NCBI GenBank assembly: GCA_951640195.1
Contig: OX621163.1
Location: forward strand, 620,001-684,000
Reading direction: 5' to 3'
Source of the DNA: Porpolomopsis calyptriformis
Taxonomy: Eukaryota; Basidiomycota; Agaricomycetes; Agaricales; Hygrophoraceae
Length of the DNA: 64,000 nucleotides
The notes under the pieces were generated by a model that was given only the letters and a program-made list of their open reading frames with translations, searched no databases and was not told where the DNA came from. A program made the position numbers and the translations under genes. Below, in pieces: positions 33,329 through 45,353 of this stretch (positions are counted from its first letter, which is position 1; every line of letters starts with the position of its first letter).

Positions 33329-36300
33329 TCATTTACGGATCTCGATGTCAAGAAGAGGGTTCACAATTTGGTAGGCACGGAGAGTTTGGCCTTGAGCATC
33401 AAGTCGAAGTACAGCCGTGACAGCATTGACTGGGGTTGACTCATGAACCCAAACTCTACGAACTTGAGGGGGGAGGATAGGGAGAAGGGCGGAGGCATCT
33501 TGCTTGAGATCAAGGAGGCGGTCAACAATGTTAGGAGACAATGGAACAATAGCATCGAGATTGTCATTAGATTGAGGTGGATAATAATCTTCGCCAGGTG
33601 AATGAGTGACTGGGTTATAGAGCCTTGGATCAACTCCAGGGGAGTCATCAGTCTGGATCACTCTAATATTATTGGTAGGGGCTGGGCAATTTGGATTCTC
33701 GATGTGGAATTTGCTGACTAGATCTAGGGTGTTTTTGACATTTCGTTCAGGCTCCCAGGTGTCCTCTTCACGGGTGTATCCCTTCCAATGGACTAGGTAT
33801 TGGAGACGTCCTCTTCATCGACGGGAGTCACGAATTTTTTCAACAATATACTCAGGTTCTCCTTTGATATCTAAAGGGAGCGGAGGGGGAGGTTTTCTTT
33901 GGTTCGGGAATTTGGGGGGACGATATGGAGAAAGATATGATTCATTGAACACAGGGTGAAGGCCAGGCCAAGGGAGTTCAAGGCGGTAAGAGGAGTGACC
34001 AACCCTCTCAACAATCTTGAAGGGTCCAAAATGTTTGTCGTCAAGCTTCTTCATTGGACGATTAGTGTGAAGATTGGTTGAAGCAAGGTAAACTCGGTCT
34101 CCAGGTTGGTATTCAACAGCTTGATGGGCATGCCTATCATGGGTTTCTTTCATCTGTTCATTCGCTTGGCAAAGGGCAGATTCAGCTTCACAGTGGATGT
34201 TCTTCATATGAGTGGCAAACTCTTGAGCAGATTCATTCCTGACTTCCTTCTTGGAGCTATCTCCTTTCCAGGGGTGCCGACCATAGTTGAGGAAGAATGG
34301 TGTTTGGTGAGTTGCAGCATGAATAGAGTTGTTGTATGAAAATTCAGCTAGCGCAAGCTATTCCTTCCAGTTGTCCTGACGGTGGTTGATAAAGATATGG
34401 AGATACTGTTCAAGCGTCTGATTCATCCATTCAGTCTGACCGTCAGTTTGGGGATGGTAGGCAGTGGAGATGTTTTGGGAGGTTCCAAGAAGGCGAAAGA
34501 GGTCGGTCATATAGTTTGATACAAATCTAGGGTCATGATCATGGATGATTCGTTTGGGGAGTCCATGGTCTCAGATAACACGGTCTCAAATGATTTTGGC
34601 AAAGCCTTCAGAATTGAGTTCAATATGGGTTGGTTCAAACTTGACAGCCTTTGTGTACTAGTCAACGATAGTAAGGACAGCGTTATAGCCTTGACACTCT
34701 GGTATGGGGCCTACAAGGTCAACTGTAATCATTTCCCAAGGTTGCATTGGTGGTTCAAAGGGGTGGAGTGGGGTCTTGGTAGGGAGACGAGAGGCTTTGG
34801 TCCTTTGACAGGTTTCGCATCCAGCGACATAGGTTGCAACATCTCGTTGAAGCGTGGGCCACCAGTAGTCTCGAAGGACACCTTCAGCAGTCTTGTACCG
34901 GCCATAGTGTCCAGAGAGTGGGGTGTCATGATACTGAGAGATGATGTCGCCATGGAGGGTTTTGTCAATGGGGACATAAATCCGATTCTTGAAGGTACGG
35001 ACACCATCATTAGAGGTTTCCCAGTTTTGATCCCTTTCTGAAACAAGCATGATAGTCTTGTCCAGGTTGTTGTGAGCTCGGACAATTCGGGAATGGAAGT
35101 TGACAGGCTTAATATCATGTTGGACTTGCCATAGATTGAGTTTGTTTTCTTCTGGGACAGGGCCTAGGGGTTCGCAAGGGAGAGTGTTGAAAGGTGAGAA
35201 GAGATTATCTGTGAGTAAAATGGCATCATTATTGTTATCCATCCCCCTTTCAAATCCTGGTTGTCTCGACAGGATATCAGCCTTGGAGTTTGATTTCCCC
35301 GGGATGTGGTGAAGCGTGAAGTGATAATCTTGTAGCTCTGTGAGCCAATGGGCCTGTCGTTTGTTGAGCTTTTGAGGCTTTTTGAAGTATTGGAGATTAG
35401 CATGATCTGTCCAGATCCGAAATCTTGCTTAGCCGATATTAAATGTTGGCGGAATTCCTGGAGTGCAATCATCATAGCAAGTAATTCGCGGTCATAGATC
35501 TGATAATTTCATTCCGTAGGGGTGAGAGATTTCGAGATGAAGCCAATTGGTTTCCAAATGTTGTCCTGTCGTTGGGAGAGAACAGCACCTATGGCATAGT
35601 CTGAAGCATCGGTCTCTACACGGAAAGGGTCCTGGTCATTGGCAATAGAGAGAATTGGAGAAGTGGTAATGAGAGTCTTGAGTTGGTCAAAAGCGTTCTG
35701 GCAGTCTTGAGTCCAGTCAAAAGGAACACTTCCAGTAAGGGTGTTAAGAGGTCGGGCAATTCCAGCAAAGTGGTGGATAAAACGTCGGTAGAAGTTACAG
35801 AACCCGAGGAAGGACTGAACATCACGTTTGCATTGGGGGATTGGCCATTCAGAGATTCCCTTGACCTTGATCAGGTCCATCTCGACTTTTCCTTCAGAAA
35901 TGATGACACCAAGGTACTCCACTTTATTCTGGTCAAAGTTGCACTTCTCTGGCTTGAGGTAGAGCTTGTGTTTACGAAGAAGGGACATTACTTCATAGAC
36001 ATGTTTGTGATGCGTATCAAGATCTCTGTCAAAGATGAGGATGTTGTCAATGTAGATTAGGACATGATCTTGGCGGATTTGGACATGGAAGATGTCGTTC
36101 ATCATATTTTGAAAGGTGGCAGGGGAATTTGTGAGACCGAAGAACATAACAAGGGGTTCGAAGTAACCGCGATTGGTATGAAAGGCTGCCTTGAATTCAT
36201 CCCCCTCCCTGATCCGGACATTGTTGTAGCCCCAGCGTATATCTAGCTTGGTGAAATAACAGGCATTCTGTAGTGTGTCGATCAATTCTGTGATTAAAGG

Positions 36301-37587
36301 GAGAGGATACCGGTTCTTGACAGTGATTTTATTAAGCTTGCGGTAGTCTTGTATAGGTCAGAGTCTTCCATCTTTTTTCTTGATGAAGAAGAAGGGGGAG
36401 GCAATAGGGGAGATGGAGGGTCGGATTCGTCCAGTCTGGAGGTTTTCATCAAGGAATTCATCGAGTTGAGCTCGTTCATCCACACTAAGTGGGTAGATCT
36501 TGCAGTCAAGTACTTCTTCAGTTCCAGGTAGAAGTTCAATGGCATGATCCCAGGGATGATGAGGTGGAAGTTCATCAAACTCTTCCTTGGTGAATACATC
36601 CTCAAACTCATGAAGGTAAGAAGGGACACACTCTCTCCAGGAGGCAGTCTTGTCCTGAGCCTCATACGCTTTGATTGCGAGTTCTTGGGACTTAGTCGTG
36701 AGGAGGCAGATATTGATTGCAGGGGTAGGGTCCACCATGAGGATGTGATCTCCCTCCTCAAGAGTGAGAGCATTCAAGCTGCAAGAATCAATATGGGGGT
36801 TACAGTCAGAAGGGCATCTGTCAAAGATGAGGGTTCCTTTCTTCCAGTCCACTGAGGGGTTGTGAATCTTGAGCCAATCATGACCGAGGAAGATCTGTCC
36901 TTTGCCAAGGTTGGTGATACCAAAGTTGATTCGCTCCCAGTGGGTACCAACCCTAAGCTCAAGAGTGACCATTTCAGAGATCAGTCCTTCAGTATTAGGC
37001 TGGCCATCTGCATTTAACACAGGGATTGGATGTGCAAGCTTGACTGTGTGCAGGTCATGGTCATGGACATATTTCACATCGATACAAGAGCCTTCGCATC
37101 CGCTATCAACCAGAGCAGTTGCTTGATGTTCAGCTTGATTGTCAAGAGTGACAATGGTGGTCTTGAGAACAAGTTGGGATCCTTTGGTGCCTCGAACAAA
37201 CATGTGGGGGTCCTTGAGTTCGTTAACGGCACAGATGGCATTCTCGGGGGACAGCAGATTGATTTCATCAACAGTGTGTTGAGTCATCTCGTGGAAGCAT
37301 ACAGGGTGAGACCATTGCTTGAGGATGGGGATTGCTTGATGGGGGTTACATCTAAGAGTAGTAGCAATAGTAGTGGGTAACAAGGGGATAGGATAGGGTA
37401 GGGTGCGTTCCAGGGTTTCTGCTTGTTGCGAGTTTGAATTCAGACTTGTTAGAGAAGGTGAAGAGACGCTGGCATTGGCATTTACTGTACATTGCGTCAT
37501 AGAGGGAGTAGAGAGGAAGTCCAAATCATTCTGCAAGCAACGCAAGAAAAGAGCATATTCAGTCGGATGAAGGAAATGTGTCTTCAC
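33329..37587 (-). pseudogene. pol: GyC pol with C-terminal extension
   Basis: Minus: protease TALVDSGCEGSCIDVKYV near 37110; RT KKDGRL then stop near 36358; KLDIRWGYNNVRI near 36240; catalytic box reads LIYIDNILIF near 36050, so YIDD has become YIDN; RNase H VETDASDYAIGAVLSQ near 35610; integrase CETCQRTKASRLP near 34820, HPQTDGQTEWMNQTLEQ near 34430; chromodomain QYLVHWKGYTREEDTWEP near 33780 behind a TGA. A continuous tail of about 110 residues follows (VDPRLYNPVTHSPGEDYYPP; DNLDAIVPLSPNIVDRLLDL) to 33329. Confidence 0.9.
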
Positions 37588-38528
37588 TGACCATCGTGAA
37601 AATCCTGGTCCTGTTGGTTTAAAAGCCCATTCAGCTCACTAAGTTCATCATCATCCATCTCCATCATAAGTGCTCTAACATTGACCTTCACCTTCTCCTG
37701 GGGGCAGTCACGATGGAAGTGTCCAACTTCACCACAATTGAAGCAACAATTACTCTGTCGCATCTTGTCCAGATCCATTGGCACACCTCGACCACCATGG
37801 ATAATTCCAGAGGAGGTCTTAATATCTGGAGAGGTTTGGTTCTGAGCAGGAGGGCGGGGGGTAGGATGGAAGGTGGTAGGAGCCATAGGCTTTTGCAAGC
37901 GTTCATGGGATTGGAACTGTTCAAAGAGTCGTCCAATCATCATGACCTTGTCGCGGTAAGCTGGGTACGTGGTGGGGAGGGGAGGAGATGAGTAAACCTG
38001 GCGAATAATAGCCTGGTGGGTGTTCTTTTCAAGGATGTGAATCTGCTCCTTATCAGAGTTTTCAAGACCAGCATCATGAAAGAGAAGCTCGAGCTTGAGG
38101 ATCCATTCATCAATTCACTGGCAATCCTGTCGGCAGTGCTCAACTTCCTCACAAGCCTGCCGCTCAGTTACGCGATCCGCAAAGCTCACAGCGAGGGCAT
38201 CTCTAAAGGTACTCCAGGGTCCAAGGGGAACGGGGTCTCCTTCATCATTTACTACACTGAAGTATTCATCAACATAATGCTGAGCCCAGGTTGCCGCCGT
38301 CCCTTCCTTCATGTAGGAAAGGGTAACAAGAATACGTTCCTCATCACTAGTAACTTGTCGGCCACAGAGGTAGATAGTCACCTGCCGCATCCAGTTTCTG
38401 AAATCCTTTGGGGCACCATCGAAGGTGGAGGGCTCAGCGAGTTTAATCTTATTGGGGGTAGTATCAGTCATTGGTGTAGGAAAGGTTGGGGGGGGGGGTG
38501 TGTTGGGGTTCGCTAGGGGTGTCTTCAA
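37584..38528 (-). pseudogene. gag: GyC gag
   Basis: First in-frame ATG is at 38471 (MTDTTPNKIKL), although the frame is open upstream to 38528. KLAEPSTFDGAPKDFRNWMR capsid start; one TGA after DCQ near 38115 (CGA in context); knuckle CCFNCGEVGHFHRDC near 37740. Ends just after the start of the overlapping pol frame at 37587. Confidence 0.88.
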
Positions 38529-39018
38529 ATTCTACGTTGTCCAAGAGACTGTATCTAACCCTCGAGCTTGTTCCTGGTGGTGTCGTTGCAGATTGTCTAG
38601 GATGTGGACTTCCCTGATAAGGTCAGTACCACGTCGGCAAAAGATGCAGATTGATGAAGCAAGGAAGTGGGTGACTGGTTTGGGAGTATGTAGTGGCACG
38701 TGTGGGGATTGATCTAGAGCACTTCAGACACTAGCAAATCTGGATACAAGATCAACAGTTCAGCAGTGGAAGGCTGTGTGGAAGAAGGGGGGGCAGATAG
38801 GGATAGGGGTGTAAGGTGGGGCAGGATTAGTGGAGTAGTCTAGAGTAGTGGTCAACTTGAAACCAGTGGAGATGTCCGTTAGGGTCTTCCAAGTAGTTCC
38901 AAATGAAAGAGGATAGGACGTCCAAGGTTGTCTTCAACTAGTGAATAGTCGTGGAAGATGATAAGGAGCAGTTCCAAGGAAGTGCTGGAAGAAGTGAGGT
39001 TGAAGAGGTGAGTTAAGG

Positions 39019-39029
39019 AGGTTGAACCA
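39019..39029 (-). promoter_or_regulatory. GyC self-priming primer-binding site
   Basis: Minus reading TGGTTCAACCT, two bases inside the 5' LTR, matches the complement of AGGTTGAACCA in the LTR (complement of 39124-39134). A TAAATATAG box (complement of 39162-39170) lies about 30 bp upstream. Confidence 0.8.
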
Positions 39030-39031
39030 GC

Positions 39032-39419
39032 TGTTAGGTGCGAAGCAGGACTCAGGTCTTCACTCTGGGAGGTCCAATGTAGGTCTTAGCCGATGCAAAC
39101 AAGAAGTTGGCAAGTCCAAGTTGTGGTTCAACCTAGAGAAGTACAAGCAATTCCGAGCTGGCTATATTTACCCTAGCTGAGTCCGAAAATGTGATTATGT
39201 AATCAATCCATGGAACGATTGTGTAAGCAATGATTAAGTGTAAAAGATAAGATAAGAAAGATAAGAAGGAGCGACAAACGTCACACTTGTGACCATGACT
39301 CAACCGGTCGGGTAACGGTCACGTTGTGACAGCGTGACAATCGCAGCATCGAAAATGATAGTAAAGAGAACTGGCACACAGAAAGGAAATAATAACCAAA
39401 AAAGAGACTCATCGTAACA
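39032..39419 (-). repeat. GyC 5' LTR (388 bp)
   Basis: Same ends as 32820-33207. It keeps CpG where the 3' LTR has TpG/CpA at several sites, and the reverse at others. TSD TAGGA follows at 39420. Confidence 0.95.
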
Positions 39420-39540
39420 TAGGACATGCTTCGGAACTTGTCTCAGAGTTCCACTCCACTTATCTGGAGAAACCCGGACCTGACTATTATTGATTTCTTT
39501 TGCTCTTATTTATTTTTCTTTGATTCAAAAAATTCATTAT

Positions 39541-40321
39541 CTATTCCAAAGGGACTATATCTACATCCCTTATGGGTAATTCCTCCTCCTCCGACATCTC
39601 CTCCTCCTCCGACACCTCCAAACTTTCTCCGCTTTCTCCACTGTCCTTATAATCCCCATCTAACAACTCCTCAGTCCTTTCCATGGACTCCCTCATTCTC
39701 TTCATCTCCATTTTCATCTTCCTCATCTCCCCCCGAACTCCCTGTAACTCCTCCCTCAAATTCGCCATCTCCGATGACTCCGCATTTCCCCGTTGCCTTT
39801 TTCCGCCGTGTTCCAGTTCCTCCGTGGTACTCCGGACGCGTTTCCTTTTTGCTGGTTCTTCCCCAACCCAGCATTTGGCCTTCACCTGTTGGCAGGCGGT
39901 ACAACTCTGGGCCTTCCCCTGTCCGGTCGGCCACACGCACTCCTCCGCACTCCCTTTCTTGATGCAAGGCTCACACGGAGCTCTCCTAAACGAACTCCGG
40001 TCAACTCCGGAATAAGGCAGATAAAAAAGAACATACTTATGGCCTTCTGATCAAGGCCTCTTGCCCTGATCTTTCCTCCACCGCCATCTCCGCTTGCTCC
40101 ATTGTCCGAGCTGCCTCCTTCGCCCTCCTTGCTGCCTCCCTTTTTGCAGCTTTGGCTGCCTTTCTGGCCGCCCGTCGTTCCTCTGCCAACTGACGCTCTT
40201 CCTCCGCCCTCCGGGCCTCTTCCGCTTTTTTCTCCGCTTCCTCGCGTTCTCGTCGCTCTTCGTTTTCGAGCTGGACTTGCAGCTGTGCGAGTTGGGCTTG
40301 GATTTCTTCGCGAGTGGGCAT
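39541..40321 (-). CDS. Antisense coiled-coil/Zn2Cys6-like gene of GyA2
   Basis: Minus exons 40321-40041 and 39985-39541; spliced 726 nt, 241 residues, no internal stop. TATATAA (complement of 40355-40361) stands about 35 bp before the ATG. Exon 1 (MPTREEIQAQLAQLQVQ) is a charged coiled coil. Exon 2 carries CEPCIKKGSAEEC, eleven residues, CTACQQVKAKC: CX2CX8CX11CX2CX6C, close to the fungal Zn2Cys6 DNA-binding cluster (CX2CX6C..CX2CX6C). A KRKR basic patch, a second coiled coil (MRKMKMEMKRMRE) and an acidic serine-rich tail follow. The splice donor has decayed to ATAAGT here; GyA1 retains GTAAGT. A DNA-binding regulator is inferred from the cluster only. Confidence 0.72.
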
Positions 40322-40490
40322 TGTTAATGAAGAAGGGTGGTCCGCCGGACCTTGTTATATATGTTCCGATTTCAAACTCCGACGATTCTCCGAAATCCGC
40401 CACATTCCAAAACTCCGATTTCTTAGTCATTACCATATATGGTCAAGTCCAATATGTGGTCTTGAGGGCTCGCCCTTAAGAGGGAGATAC

Positions 40491-40746
40491 TGTTACATCC
40501 CAGTTCCGATGAACTCCGATGAATTCCGATGAACTCCGATTACTCCGACAACTCCGAACACTCCGTACTTTTCACATGTTTCCTACTTATGACGTCCTCT
40601 GTCGTCACTATGTCTCAGATATAATTATCTAGCAGGTATATAAGTACTACGTTTTTCCCCTGTATCTGTAGACAGAATATCAACTAAGTCCTGTCGTTTA
40701 TCCATCTCTGATCTCCGAATTCAACTCCGAAACTTCGGACCTAACA
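40491..40746 (+). repeat. GyA2 3' LTR (256 bp)
   Basis: TGTTACATCC..CCTAACA, preceded by polypurine AAGAGGGAGATAC. The first 70 bp contain six TCCGA units at roughly 10-bp spacing. TSD GCAAC at 40747-40751. Confidence 0.95.
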
Positions 40747-43045
40747 GCAACTCTGTGAGCCAGCAAGCTTGATGTCTATTGAGCTTCTGTGGCTTCTTGA
40801 AGTACTGGAGGTTGGCATGATCAGTCCAAACCTCAAAGACTTGCTTGGTGGACAACAAATGCTTGTGAAATTCTTACAAAGCGGTCATTATTGTGAGGAG
40901 CTTGTGATTGTAAATTTGATAATTTTGTTCTGCAGGACTGAATGACTTCGAGAGGAATCTGATGGGCTTCCAGATGTTTTCTTGTTTTTGTGAGAGTATA
41001 GCACCCAGAGCGTATTCGGAGGCATCAGTCTCGATGCAGAGTAGATTGTGATTGTTAGCAATGGAGAGAATGGGAGCAGAGGTAATGATAGTCTTGAGGA
41101 TATTGAAGGTGTCCTAACATTGATTAGTCCATTCGAAAGGAGTGTTTCCAGTTAAGATATTAAGAGGGCATGTGATTCCAGCGAAGTGATGAATGAAGTG
41201 ATGGTAGAAATTGCAGAAGCCAAGGAAAGACTGAACATTGCATTTGCAGGTTGGGGTCGGCCAGTCAGTGATGCCTTGGACCTTGATTGGGTCCATCTTG
41301 ACTTGGCCTTCAGAGACAATGACTCTGAGGTATTCCACTTGTTCTTGGTCAAATTCGCACTTATCGGGCTTGAGATAAAGCTTGTGTTCGTGGAGTAGGG
41401 ACATGACTTCACGAACATGTTGATGATGCATCTCGAGATCCTTATTGAAGATCAGTATATCATCAATATAAATCAATACATGACCTTGATGGATCTGAAT
41501 GTGGAAGATATTGTTCATCATTGTTTGAAAAGTTGCAGGTGAGTTTGTGAGTCCGAAAAACATAACCAGGGGTTCGAACAAGCCAAGGTTAGTTCTGAAC
41601 ACAGCCTTGTGTTTGTCACCCTCCTTGATGCGAACATTGTTGTAGCCCCAGTGGATGTCCAACTTGGTGAAATAGCAGGCATTCTGTAGAGCGTCAATGA
41701 GCTCGGTGATCAAGGGGAGGGGGTAGCAGTTCTTGATGGTCATGTTGTTCAACTTCCGGTAGTCCTGGATCAGGTGTAATCAACTGTCTTTCTTCTTGAT
41801 GAAGAAGAAGGGGGAAGCGATGGGGGAAATGGAAAGGCGAATTCGTCTGGTTTGGAGGTTTTCTTCAAGGAATTCGTCAAGTTGCGAACATTTGTCCACA
41901 CTAAGGGGGTAGATCTTGCAGTTGAGCTTCTCTTTGGTTCTGGGGAGTAGTTCAATTGCATGATCCCAAGGATGAGGTGGTGGTAGTTCATCGAAGTCTT
42001 TCTTGGTGAAGACGTCTTGGAATTCATGGAGATAACTTGGGATGATGTCCTTCCAATTGTAGTCCTTCTTCTGGGCCTCAGCAGCTTTGATCGCAAGTTC
42101 CTGTGACTTGGTGGTTATCAACTGGATCTGGATAGCAGGGGTGAGATCGACCATGAGGAGGTGATCATCATCTTCCAAGGTGAGGTTGTTGATGTTGAAG
42201 GAGTCGACAGAGGGGTGACAGTCCGGGGGGCATTGATTAAAGTTGAGGGTACTGACCTTCCAATACACGGAGGGGTTGTGGGTTCTGAGCCAATCATGTC
42301 CAAGCAAGATTTGTCCTTTGCCGAGGTTAGTGACACCAAAATTGATCCTTTCCACATGAGTTCCAACTCACAGCTCAAGAGTAACCATTTCTGTGATAGG
42401 GCCTTCGGTGTTGGGTTGACCATCAGCGTTATGCACTGGAATAGGTTGAGCAAGAGAGGTTGTGTGGAGGTCATGATCGCGGACATACTTGACATCAATA
42501 CAGGAGCCTTTGCATCCACTGTCAACAAGAGTGGTGGCAGTATGCTCCATATGATTATCCAAAGTGACAAGATCAGCCTTAAGGATGAGTTGGTTTCCTT
42601 TGGAGCCACAAACAAAGACATGGGGTTGCTTGAGTTTGTTTAGGGCTTGGATGGTGTTTTCTGGGGTGAGGGCAGTGATTTCATCGATGGTGGACTGTAT
42701 CATCTTGCATGAGCATGCTAGGTGAGACCAGTGTTGAAGGATGGAAATCGCTGAATTAGCATTACCTTTAATAGCATTAATAATGTCCAAAGGGGTTGAA
42801 AGAGTGTTGACATCAATTGAATCAACAGAAAGAGACAATGATTCAGGAGTGGGGGTTTCAGGGCGTTCAATGTGTTTATCTGGCAGATCAAACTTCGGAG
42901 TTTGTGGAGAAATGATGGGGGTATTGGATTCAGGTATGTTGTGTACTGTACATGCCATTATAGTAGATAAAGGTGAAATGTCTGATACAAGAGTGTTCTG
43001 CCAAAGCAAACAACTTCCAGTCAAATGAAGGGAACGCATCTTCAT
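40747..43045 (-). pseudogene. pol: GyD pol, protease to RNase H part
   Basis: Minus: protease TTLVDSGCKGSCIDVKYV near 42510 (DSG intact); RT KKDS then stop near 41780, NCYPLPLITELIDALQN, KLDIHWGYNNVRIKEGD near 41650, catalytic ILIYIDDILIF near 41470 intact; QSLGF/CNFYHHFIHHFAG near 41200; RNase H IETDASEYALGAILSQ near 41030. Ends at GyA2 in the codons LTEL. Two frame or stop breaks (near 42360 and 41780). Confidence 0.88.
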
Positions 43046-43059
43046 TGACTGTTGACAAA

Positions 43060-43648
43060 ATCCGATTCGTCATTGAGAGTGGGGGGGTTGTTTGCTGAGC
43101 TGTACTCCTCTGCAGAAAGGAGGTTCTTCAGCTCATCGAGTTCCAACATAGTCATGTTGTAGAAGAGGGTGCAGATGTTCACTACAGCTTTCTCCTTGGG
43201 ACAATCTCATCAGAAGTGTCCAATTTCTCCACAGTTAAAACAACAATAGACCTGGTGCATCTTGTCAACATCCATGGGCTTTCCCTGACTGCCATGGATA
43301 ATTCCAGTGGGGACATGACGATCTTCAGGGGACTAGGCCTGAGGATGAGATAGGAAGGTCCAAGGTACGAATTGTGGAGGGGGGGCAGTGGGATGATGGG
43401 CCTGTTCCTGCTGATGGAACTGTTTGTGGAGCTGTCCAACAGCCAGAGCCTTCTCAATGTAATCAGACCAAGTTGTGGGGAGAGGAGGGTTAAGATACAT
43501 TTGGCGAATGATATCACGATGAATGTTCTTCTCAAAGATTCAGATTTTTTCTTTATCCTGGCAGCCGAGGCCAGCAAGTTTTGCCTTCATTTTGTACTTG
43601 ACAAGGTATTCCATGATGGGGGATGAGCCTTGCATCATGGTCTCAATC
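43060..43648 (-). pseudogene. gag: GyD gag, C-terminal block
   Basis: Minus: MEYLVKYKMKAKLAGLGCQD, NIHRDIIRQMYLNPPLPTTW, MDVDKMHQVYCCFNCGEIGHF followed by two TGA codons and DCP. These are the remains of the CCHC knuckle, with arginines most likely lost by C-to-T. Joined upstream to 45354 across solo LTR e. Confidence 0.82.
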
Positions 43649-45353
43649 TGTCACAACTGTAGTTGCAAGTCTTTTCGTCAATCACAAGGCAGGCCTTAGA
43701 GCTTAATAAGTCTAGTAGGATGTAGAAGAAAGTCCTGATGGGGACGTCCTCGTAAAGGGTGATGATTCCTTCTGAGTTAAGTTTTACTTCTACAAAGAAG
43801 TTGTTCTGCGAGTTAAATCCGTTGCGTGCCTCTGCTGAGAGTTTAGGGAATATGGGCATGAACGATTGGCTCAGTAGTTATGGGTTTATGTTTCTCTTTT
43901 CTTGTTCTGATGGAAAAGAAGTCTGATGATTCTGATTGCGTTCGTGCTACTACAAGTAATCTCACAGGAGGACGAAGTGATGATCTGCTTCGCCCTCAGG
44001 GTTTATATAGTATTTCTAAAATAGGAGTCATTATGAGTCAGCCTCCGCAGTCACCCCATTTCCTAGTGTTCACAGCCTTCAGTTAAGGTTTGCCATTGTT
44101 CCTAGTCATTCTGCAAAAGGCTGTGTGCTTCTGATGACTCAATTCTATTGGGCATAGCCTTCCGCAGAATGAGGCTGTGTTATCTCATGACTGGTTTCTA
44201 TTGTTCTTCTGGTCATGAGATCGCCGTTGTTTCTATCTCTTGCCCAGCGTATCGGGTTTCTCTTCTTTGACTGAGGAACCTCCTTTTGGTCTTCCCTTTG
44301 TTTCTGAGCATATAAAAGGTGTGGGGTTGTATCCCTACGCTTCAGTTCAATCCTTGTCAATCATCATGACTCCTTCCCACCAAGGCCACTATGTCCGATT
44401 CTTCAAGCAGTCTGGAGTGGTGCACTGCACTGCTCCTGTCTTTCTCGATTGCGATTCGTTTCACTACTACCTCCAGTGCATCCCCTCCGACGCCGACCTC
44501 TGTTGGTCTTCCTTCTCCTGCTTCGCTTGCGGTGGCAAGCACAAAGTCAAGAAGTGTCCATTCGTTCGCTGGCCAATCCAGCATGCTTGCGGGTTGATGG
44601 AGGATCCGCTTGGTGAGTATTTTGTTTTGTCTTTATTAGTCTGTGTTTGTTGATAATAGGCTTTCCCTTTCTTAGCTTGGGATGATGATGCCCCTCCCCC
44701 TACTTCCCAGCTCCCTTTGGAGGAGCAGGTTAATTGGGGGTCTGACAAGTGGGCTGATTCCCTCCCTTCTGTCAAGAAGGAGGCAGTCGACTGGGCTACC
44801 AGTCCCCCCTTCCGTCCTTGGACCCCTGGTCCATTGAGTTCTTTACCTAGTGGTAAGCTCTCAATTCTCTCGCTCTCTTCGTGATTGTTGACCCTTTATT
44901 CTTAGTGGAAGATTTGTCGTCGTCGTTGACTAACGTCAACGTTAAGATTGAGGAGGAAGAAGTTCCTCCTAGTTTGTTATGGAGTCCCACCAACGATTGG
45001 TTGGGTGAGGAAGCGAGAAAGATAGCAATGAGTTTCATCAAGGGGAAGGCTGCCGAGTTGCAGGCCTCCGGTGGTGACACTAATGGGGCAATCTACTGGG
45101 GTAATAAATTGGCCGCTTTAGATGGTCAAGTAGTTTCTAGTTTCATAGAGTTTTTGAGAGATAGTATGGTGTAGGAGATTGCCAAGACAGACTAGTATAA
45201 ATAGTTAGTCGGACATGGACTCCTCCTTTTGTACAAGTAGTTTCCGCTGCCAACAAAGACAGCCCCTCTTCCAAAGAGAAAAGGCATAGAAAAGAAAGGA
45301 AAGAACAAAGAAAAAAGAGGAATTTTAAGAGAGTGAACGCCAATTTCATGACA
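43649..45353 (-). mobile_element. Solo LTR-F copy e
   Basis: 1705 bp, TGTCACAACTG..TTTCATGACA, perfect duplication CAATC at 43644-43648 and 45354-45358. Inserted in GyD gag, in the same orientation as the neighbouring complete GyF. Confidence 0.95.
44366..45174 (+). CDS. LTR-borne zinc-knuckle-like protein, copy e
   Basis: Exons 44366-44612, 44676-44852, 44906-45174; 693 nt, 230 residues. TATAAAA at 44311-44317. Introns GTGAGT..TTAG and GTAAGC..TTAG. Identical layout to copies f and g. A CAG-to-TAG change ends it seven residues early (DSMV instead of DSMVQEIAKMD). CFACGGKHKVKKC present. All else open. Confidence 0.78.

Larger units (their letters stand above)
32820..39419 (-). mobile_element. 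Ty3/gypsy chromovirus GyC, complete
   Basis: LTRs of exactly 388 bp at 39032-39419 (5') and 32820-33207 (3'), duplication TAGGA at 32815-32819 and 39420-39424. By hand alignment the LTRs differ at 8 of 388 sites, all transitions, 7 of them at CpG. Internal minus-strand gag and pol with chromodomain and C-terminal tail. Youngest layer of the GyE-GyD-GyA2-GyC stack. Confidence 0.96.
27687..40746 (+). mobile_element. Ty3/gypsy chromovirus GyA2 (interrupted by GyC)
   Basis: LTRs 27687-27941 and 40491-40746, with perfect duplication GCAAC at 27682-27686 and 40747-40751. Inserted into GyD RNase H. Gag-pol on plus, antisense gene on minus before the 3' LTR. GyC (32820-39419, TSD TAGGA) sits within the last codons of the chromodomain. 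Sister of GyA1. Confidence 0.95.
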
